A stretch of DNA of 10,936 nt from NCBI GenBank assembly GCA_017521775.1, contig JAFXBO010000021.1, positions 1-10,936 of the forward strand, read 5' to 3'. Of this stretch, positions 6,453-10,936 are shown piece after piece. Origin of the DNA: Clostridia bacterium. Its GTDB lineage: Bacteria > Bacillota > Clostridia > UBA1381. A model generated the notes under the pieces. The model saw only the letters and a program-made list of their open reading frames with translations, was not told the origin of the DNA and did not search any database. The translations under genes and the position numbers were made by a program. Positions within the stretch are counted from its first letter, which is position 1; each line of letters begins with the position of its first letter.

Positions 6453-7890
6453 TAATGTTTTTTCGTCAATGCGATGGACAATGATGACTACATATATGGT
6501 GGTCATTATGACAACACTGGTGTTAATGAGTATATATATAATCGGTGTGCTTGGAGAGAATCTATATGAAAACGAGCAGATAAAGCTTTATGAAAAAGCA
6601 AACATAATATCAGACTCAATCGCACCACATCTTTTAGAAGAAAATATGAGTACAGTTGATAATTATATGCTTCAACAATTAACAGGAACAGGAATCAGAG
6701 GAATTGTTGTTAACCCTTCGTTTAATGTGTTGGTTGATTCTAACAGAGAATTAAACGGAACTGTTTTGATGAGAGACGTCATAAAAACTGCTTCGGAAGG
6801 AACTCAGGCTCATACACTCTTAAAGGATAGTTCCGATATGAATATGATGACCATAGCAGTTCCTGTCATAAAGAAAGAGACAGAGGCGATAATCGGAGTT
6901 GTGTATCTTGTTGAATCTGTTGCCCAGATTGATAAAACAATAGGGTTTGTAAGATTTAATCTTTTCTTGTTTTCTGCGTTGATATGTATTCTTGTCGGAC
7001 TTTTAAGTTTTGGAATGTCTTATATTGTCACATCTCCCGTTGATGATTTCACAAAAATTGCAAATGAAATTTCAAAAGGAAATTTTGAAAAGAGAGTTGC
7101 AGTTAAAGGGAAAAACGAGTTTTCTAAGCTCGCAATGGCAATAAACTTTATGTGTTCGGAGCTTTCAAATCTTGAGGATAACAGAAAGAAATTTATTTCT
7201 GATGCATCGCATGAGTTAAAAACTCCACTTGCAACAATTAAGCTTATATGTGACTCGGTAGTTTCTACACCTGACCCTGACCCTGAAATGATTCAGGAAT
7301 TTCTTAAGGATTTGAGTGATGAGGTTGACCGACTCACAAGAATAGTTGAAAGACTTTTAAAACTCACTAAGCTTGACTCAGGAAAAAGTGCACCAAATCC
7401 TGTGCCGACAGATATAACGGCACTACTTAATTCAGTGTTAAAAAAGCTTACTCCAACAGCAAATGCAAAGGATATCGTATTATACAGTGATTATAAAATA
7501 ACTGAATGTGCACCATTGATGCTTGACTTCGACAAGATGTGGGAGGCTGTATATAACATAACCGATAATGCCATAAAGTACACAGATGAGGGTGGATTCG
7601 TCAAGCTCGGACTTAACAAGGAAGGTAAGGAAATAATAATTCAGATAGAGGATAATGGACCTGGAATTCCATATGAAGAACAGGAACATATATTCGACAG
7701 ATTTTACCGTCTTGATGATTCAAGAGCGAGAGATACAGGTGGCACAGGATTGGGACTTGCAATTGCCAAGGAGGCAGTTATTTTGCACGGCGGAAGAATT
7801 GAAGTGTCAAGCGAGCAGGGTATGGGAAGCACTTTCTCAATATACATTCCTGCAACTTTAGAATGTGAAAAGTCAGACAATAAAATATGA
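6424..7890 (+). CDS. Sensor histidine kinase (HAMP-HisKA-HATPase)
   Basis: Membrane sensor, 488 residues from the GTG at 6424. TM1 lies at about 21-43, an extracytoplasmic Cache/PAS-like sensor domain at 45-172, TM2 at about 176-203, and HAMP next (about 204-255). The dimerisation/phosphoacceptor helix FISDASHELKTPLA has His263. The ATPase domain has an N-box NITDNAIKY (378-386), G1 EDNGPGIP (409-416), F-box IFDRFYRLDD (423-432) and G2 GGTGLGLA (439-446), so it looks fully active. The start is uncertain. GTG 6424 overlaps the regulator gene by 29 bases and keeps the KKINNVFSSMRW lead-in usual before TM1. ATG 6469 starts after the regulator stop; neither has a good Shine-Dalgarno site, consistent with coupled translation. 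It partners the response regulator; the ligand is unknown. Confidence 0.95.
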   Translation: MLVIITKKINNVFSSMRWTMMTTYMVVIMTTLVLMSIYIIGVLGENLYENEQIKLYEKANIISDSIAPHLLEENMSTVDNYMLQQLTGTGIRGIVVNPSFNVLVDSNRELNGTVLMRDVIKTASEGTQAHTLLKDSSDMNMMTIAVPVIKKETEAIIGVVYLVESVAQIDKTIGFVRFNLFLFSALICILVGLLSFGMSYIVTSPVDDFTKIANEISKGNFEKRVAVKGKNEFSKLAMAINFMCSELSNLEDNRKKFISDASHELKTPLATIKLICDSVVSTPDPDPEMIQEFLKDLSDEVDRLTRIVERLLKLTKLDSGKSAPNPVPTDITALLNSVLKKLTPTANAKDIVLYSDYKITECAPLMLDFDKMWEAVYNITDNAIKYTDEGGFVKLGLNKEGKEIIIQIEDNGPGIPYEEQEHIFDRFYRLDDSRARDTGGTGLGLAIAKEAVILHGGRIEVSSEQGMGSTFSIYIPATLECEKSDNKI

Positions 7891-7897
7891 ACAATTT

Positions 7898-7946
7898 GTT
7901 AATATTTTTCTATATTAATAGTTTTGTAATATGTTTTATATATAAT
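7898..7946 (+). promoter_or_regulatory. Possible internal promoter/operator before the GerMN gene
   Basis: An inverted repeat TTAATAT (7899-7905) / ATATTAA (7912-7918) is followed by TATAAT (7941-7946), with TGTTAA (7898-7903) and TGTAAT (7925-7930) on the same strand. No convincing -35 sits 16-18 bp before the -10, so a promoter here would need an activator or an alternative sigma factor. The call is tentative in AT-rich sequence. Confidence 0.25.
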
Positions 7947-7978
7947 GAAGTTGTTTATATTTTTATGGAGGTTTCCTA

Positions 7979-8905
7979 ATGAATAGAAAAAAAATACTGT
8001 TTGCTTTTGTTTCGGTAATAGTCATTTTAGTTGCATCATTTCTATTTGTTATCGAAGAACAAAATCCTGAAAACAAATCAATTAATGCTAACTTGTTTTT
8101 CTTTAACGGAACAGAAAATACAATTGTTTCGGAAAGCAGGGCAATAAATTATGAAAATGAGGACTATTTAATTGATGCAGTTTTGAGTGAATTAAAAAAA
8201 GGACCTAAGGATAGTAAAAATAAGCCTATATTTAATAATGAAGTAGAAGTTTTGTCGATATTAAAGGATGACAGGGATATAACAGTTGATTTGTCGCACC
8301 AATTTCTTTATGACGGAAATTCAAAAAATCTGTTGACAACCTATGCGATTGTTAAGTCTTTATGTCAACTGTCGGATGTCAAGAGTGTTAAGGTAACATG
8401 CAGAGGCAGTGAGATAACAGCGTCGGATGGAACAGCTATTGGATTTCTCTCCGATAAGGATATTGACCTTGTGTCCGATGAAATGACAAAGGACTCAAAA
8501 AAGATTTTACTCTACTTTGCTGATAAAAATTTAGATTGCCTTATTGCAGAAAACAGAACAGTTAAAATCACCGATACAAATCCGATTGAACAATACATAG
8601 TGAATGAATTAATCAAGGGAACATCATTGACTGATGCAAAAAGTATAATTTCACAAGATACTGAATTAATTTCTGCACAAACAACAGATAATGTGTGTTT
8701 TGTAAACTTTAAATCAGGCTTTGTAGAAAAAAATTCAGGTAACGAAAAGACAGAAAAGCTTATAATATACTCAATAGTTAATTCTTTATGTGAGCTTGAT
8801 GGTGTTAATTCAGTTCAGTTTTTGATTGACGGTATGAAGATTGAAGCTTTTGGAAAGCAAAATATTTCCAACTCAATTTCTGCTGATAAAAATATTTGTA
8901 AGTAA
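7979..8905 (+). CDS. Membrane-anchored protein with two GerMN domains
   Basis: 308 residues. A basic start (MNRKKK-like) and one hydrophobic segment (5-24) anchor the protein. There is no Cys at the end of that segment, so it is not a lipoprotein and probably keeps its N-terminal helix. Two GerMN repeats follow outside the membrane: about 37-152, with DAVLSELKKGP and AIVKSLCQLSDVKSVKV, and about 175-292, with QYIVNELIKG and SIVNSLCELDGVNSVQF. GerMN domains occur in spore germination protein GerM and in actinobacterial LpqB; molecular activity is unknown. GGAGG (7967-7971) lies seven bases before the ATG. It follows the histidine kinase by 88 bp and ends at a terminator, so it forms the last gene of the two-component cluster and may modulate the sensor or be its target. 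Confidence 0.88.
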   Translation: MNRKKILFAFVSVIVILVASFLFVIEEQNPENKSINANLFFFNGTENTIVSESRAINYENEDYLIDAVLSELKKGPKDSKNKPIFNNEVEVLSILKDDRDITVDLSHQFLYDGNSKNLLTTYAIVKSLCQLSDVKSVKVTCRGSEITASDGTAIGFLSDKDIDLVSDEMTKDSKKILLYFADKNLDCLIAENRTVKITDTNPIEQYIVNELIKGTSLTDAKSIISQDTELISAQTTDNVCFVNFKSGFVEKNSGNEKTEKLIIYSIVNSLCELDGVNSVQFLIDGMKIEAFGKQNISNSISADKNICK

Positions 8906-8908
8906 ACA

Positions 8909-8946
8909 AAAGGAATGGCAAATTTGTCATTCCTTTATATTTTTTT
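8909..8946 (+). terminator. Intrinsic terminator after the two-component/GerMN cluster
   Basis: Nine-bp stem AAAGGAATG (8909-8917) / CATTCCTTT (8928-8936), with further internal pairing of GCAAATTTGT, then a T-rich tract with seven consecutive T at 8940-8946. It begins four bases after the GerMN gene stop and separates it from the ylxM promoter. Confidence 0.9.
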
Positions 8947-8955
8947 GGAAAATGC

Positions 8956-8984
8956 TTGACAAAGTGAGATTAATCTGTTAAAAT
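8956..8984 (+). promoter_or_regulatory. Strong sigma-A promoter for ylxM-ffh
   Basis: TTGACA (8956-8961), 17-bp spacer, TAAAAT (8979-8984), with TG at 8976-8977 forming an extended -10. Initiation is expected at about 8991. Confidence 0.9.
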
Positions 8985-8992
8985 GTAGTAGG

Positions 8993-9016
8993 TTGTAAAG
9001 GAAAATAACTTTACAA
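8993..9016 (+). promoter_or_regulatory. 5'-terminal stem-loop of the ylxM-ffh mRNA
   Basis: Perfect 8-bp inverted repeat TTGTAAAG (8993-9000) / CTTTACAA (9009-9016) with an A-rich 8-base loop. It starts within about two bases of the predicted transcription start and ends directly before the purine-rich AAGGATGGTGA that serves ylxM. No U-tract follows, so it is not a terminator. A role in mRNA stability or translation control is inferred. Confidence 0.55.
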
Positions 9017-9030
9017 GGATGGTGATATAA

Positions 9031-9369
9031 TTGAGTAAGGATTTGTCAATCAGTGTTCTAATGGATTTTTATGGTGGTTTACTTACAGATAAACAAAGAG
9101 ATTCTTTAGAACTGTATTATGAGCAGGATTGCTCCCTTGCAGAGATTGCAGGGGATATGGATATTTCAAGACAGGGTGTTCGTGATTTTATAAAGCGTGG
9201 GGAAAAACAGCTTTATGAATTTGAAGAAAAACTTGAGCTGGTAAAGAAATACAATGATATCAGTTCAAATATCTCTCGACTTGAAGAAATGATTGATGAA
9301 ATCAAGCTTGATGAAACACCACGGGATACTATAAAGAATATTATAGAGGATATAAAAAAAGAGTTATAG
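9031..9369 (+). CDS. ylxM: YlxM-like (UPF0122) helix-turn-helix protein, SRP-associated
   Basis: 112 residues, the usual size. The N-terminal half matches the YlxM/UPF0122 pattern: YGGLLTDKQRDSLELYYEQD (14-33), then a sigma-70 region-4-like helix-turn-helix SLAEIAGDMDISRQGVRDFI (35-54). The C-terminal part is charged and probably coiled. YlxM is encoded next to ffh in many Firmicutes and has been linked to signal recognition particle function; it may also regulate the operon. The start is TTG at 9031, preceded by GGTGA at 9021-9025; no ATG is better placed. The stop TAG is directly followed by the ffh ribosome site, 15 bases before the ffh ATG. Confidence 0.93.
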   Translation: MSKDLSISVLMDFYGGLLTDKQRDSLELYYEQDCSLAEIAGDMDISRQGVRDFIKRGEKQLYEFEEKLELVKKYNDISSNISRLEEMIDEIKLDETPRDTIKNIIEDIKKEL

Positions 9370-9384
9370 ATGGGTGGTGAGCAT

Positions 9385-10740
9385 ATGGCATTTGAAAATC
9401 TTGGAGATAAATTGACCGGAGTTTTTAAAAAGCTTCGTCAAAAGGGAAAGCTTACTGAAAAAGATATAAAAGAAGCAATGCGTGAGGTTAAATTAGCTTT
9501 GTTGGAAGCAGATGTTAACTTCAAGGTTGTTAAGAGTTTTATCGCAAGAGTGTCTGAAAAGGCAGTCGGAGCAGAGATATTGGAATCTTTAACTCCTGCC
9601 CAACAGCTTATAAAGGTTGTCCGTGATGAACTTGTGGAGCTTATGGGTAGCGAAAACAAAAGATTAGAGTTTTCAAATAAAGCACCATCTGTTTTTATGC
9701 TTTGCGGATTGCAGGGTGCAGGTAAAACAACTGCCTGTGCTAAGCTTGCATTGAATATAAGAAAAACATTAGGCAAAAGACCTATGATGGTAGCCTGTGA
9801 TACTCAAAGACCTGCTGCAATTAAGCAATTACAAGTGCTTGGTGCTCAGATAGATATTCCTGTTTTCACTATTGACGGAGAAAAAAATCCTGTTATTATA
9901 GCAAAGAAAGCAGTTGAACACGCAAAAATACATGGAAATGACCCTGTGATTTTGGATACAGCCGGAAGACTTCATGTTGATGATTTGTTGATGGAGGAGC
10001 TTGTAAATATTAAAGAAACAACCACTCCTGATGAAATATTATTAGTTATCGATGCTATGATAGGTCAGGATGCAGTTAATGTTGCAGAGCATTTTGATTC
10101 TCAGCTTGATTTAACTGGTGTGATTTTATCAAAGCTTGACGGTGATACAAGAGGCGGAGCTGCGTTGTCAGTTAAAGAGGTAACAGGAAAGCCAATTAAG
10201 TTTGCATCTGTTGGCGAAAAGGTTTCAGACCTTGAACCATTTTATCCTGACAGAATGGCAAGCCGAATTCTTGGAATGGGCGATGTTATGACGCTCATTG
10301 ATAAGGCTCAGGATGCGTATGATGAAAAAGAGGCAAAAGCACTTGAAGATAAGATAAGAAAACAGACCTTTGATTTAGAGGATTTTATGGCTCAGCTTCA
10401 GCAGATTAAGAAAATGGGCTCAATAACTCAGCTTGTTGGTATGCTGCCGGGGGTTGATAAGAAGGTTTTAGACTCGGTTGACGAACAAGGCTCTGAAAAA
10501 AAGCTTGTGAGAATTGAAGCTATTATAAAATCAATGACACCGAAGGAAAGACAAAAACCTCAGATTATAGGTGCAAGCCGAAAGGTGAGAATTGCCAAAG
10601 GCAGTGGAACAAGAGTTCAGGATGTCAATGAGCTTTTAAAACAATTTGACCAGATGAAACAGATGATGAAACAGTTCCAGAATCCAAAACAACAGAAGAT
10701 GTTAAAGAGAATGCAAAAAATGTCAGGTAAGTTTATGTAA
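9385..10740 (+). CDS. ffh: Signal recognition particle GTPase Ffh
   Basis: SRP54 homologue that binds 4.5S/6S-type SRP RNA and emerging signal sequences and docks with FtsY at the membrane. 451 residues, normal for the family. The N domain is helical (about 1-88). The G domain has P-loop GLQGAGKTT (108-116), DTQRPAA (139-145), DTAGR (191-195), SKLDGD (249-254, G4) and GGAA (257-260). The Met-rich M domain follows from about 320, with the RNA-binding stretch RIAKGSGTRVQDVNELLKQF (402-421) and a Met/Lys/Gln-rich end. I use ATG 9385, giving MAFENLGDKL like other Ffh proteins, behind GGTGGTGAG. An in-frame ATG at 9370 would add MGGEH, encoded by that ribosome site, and is rejected. Co-transcribed with ylxM. 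The ribosomal/tRNA-modification genes that often follow (rpsP, rimM) do not follow directly here. Confidence 0.98.
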   Translation: MAFENLGDKLTGVFKKLRQKGKLTEKDIKEAMREVKLALLEADVNFKVVKSFIARVSEKAVGAEILESLTPAQQLIKVVRDELVELMGSENKRLEFSNKAPSVFMLCGLQGAGKTTACAKLALNIRKTLGKRPMMVACDTQRPAAIKQLQVLGAQIDIPVFTIDGEKNPVIIAKKAVEHAKIHGNDPVILDTAGRLHVDDLLMEELVNIKETTTPDEILLVIDAMIGQDAVNVAEHFDSQLDLTGVILSKLDGDTRGGAALSVKEVTGKPIKFASVGEKVSDLEPFYPDRMASRILGMGDVMTLIDKAQDAYDEKEAKALEDKIRKQTFDLEDFMAQLQQIKKMGSITQLVGMLPGVDKKVLDSVDEQGSEKKLVRIEAIIKSMTPKERQKPQIIGASRKVRIAKGSGTRVQDVNELLKQFDQMKQMMKQFQNPKQQKMLKRMQKMSGKFM

Positions 10741-10756
10741 TTCGGAGTGAATGTCT

Positions 10757-10900
10757 ATGTTAAAGAAAATCATATTGCCGATATTTATGTTGATAATGAC
10801 GTTTAATGTAAGCTATGCAGAAGAGATAAATTTTATTGGTGAAGAAAATATTGAAATTATTTATCCTACAGGTGGGATTGTTTTGAGGGAACAGAGATAG
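10757..10900 (+). CDS. Start of a secreted protein, probably frameshifted and cut by the window end
   Basis: A short frame opens 16 bases after ffh, with GGAG (10744-10747) nine bases before ATG 10757; an upstream ATG at 10751 is too close to that site. The product begins with a textbook signal peptide, MLKKIILPIFMLIMTFNVSYA, with cleavage before EE. A mature part EINFIGEENIEIIYPTGGIV follows and then stops at 10898-10900, 47 codons in all. One extra T in the TTTT run at 10881-10884 would continue it as FEGTEIEEEFSVSTLASS, open to the window end, so the real gene is probably longer and exported. It is either a broken gene or a sequencing error. IYPTGG resembles the opening strand of extracellular beta-sandwich domains, but no family can be named. 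Confidence 0.55.
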   Translation: MLKKIILPIFMLIMTFNVSYAEEINFIGEENIEIIYPTGGIVLREQR

Positions 10901-10936
10901 AAGAAGAATTTTCGGTTTCCACTCTGGCCTCATCAG

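Noticed and set aside
9370-9384. ATG 9370 as the ffh start.
   Set aside because: The extra MGGEH is encoded by the Shine-Dalgarno region, and ATG 9385 gives the usual MAFE N-terminus of Ffh.

Overview
The window is AT-rich, densely coded and Gram-positive in character. It shows strong A/G-rich Shine-Dalgarno sites, sigma-A promoters, U-tract terminators, an FMN riboswitch in front of a RibU transporter subunit, a GerMN-domain (spore germination/sporulation-type) protein and an adjacent ylxM-ffh pair. Together these point to a Clostridia-like Firmicute. The exact lineage cannot be read from the sequence.

Layout. (1) 1-1329, + strand: a secreted, membrane-anchored D-Ala-D-Ala carboxypeptidase whose 5' end lies outside the window. 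It ends on a bidirectional terminator (1328-1357). (2) 1356-3478, - strand: trxB, followed downstream by a polytopic membrane protein built from two tandem copies of a Pr6Pr/FAR-17a-like unit. (3) 3479-3795: two back-to-back sigma-A promoters. The leftward one serves trxB. The rightward one drives an FMN riboswitch with a visible terminator platform ahead of ribU (3796-4332). (4) 4391-5568: a two-gene unit with its own promoter, encoding an HPr-kinase-like P-loop protein and a membrane-segment-free S24/S26-type peptidase. (5) 5570-5681, - strand: a consensus promoter followed by a perfect 17-bp (G-U tolerant) hairpin and U-tract. No gene is attached, so this is a candidate small RNA. (6) 5766-8905: an OmpR-type response regulator, its histidine kinase and a membrane-anchored double-GerMN protein, closed by a terminator. 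(7) 8956-10740: a strong promoter, a hairpin at the predicted mRNA 5' end, ylxM and ffh. (8) 10757-end: the start of a secreted protein that appears frameshifted near 10884.

Most genes are housekeeping: cell wall trimming, thiol redox, riboflavin uptake, envelope signalling and signal recognition particle. The least explained parts are the minus-strand hairpin RNA at 5570-5648, the HprK-like/S26-like pair beside it, and the duplicated membrane protein. No CRISPR array, tRNA, rRNA, insertion sequence or prophage signal was seen.
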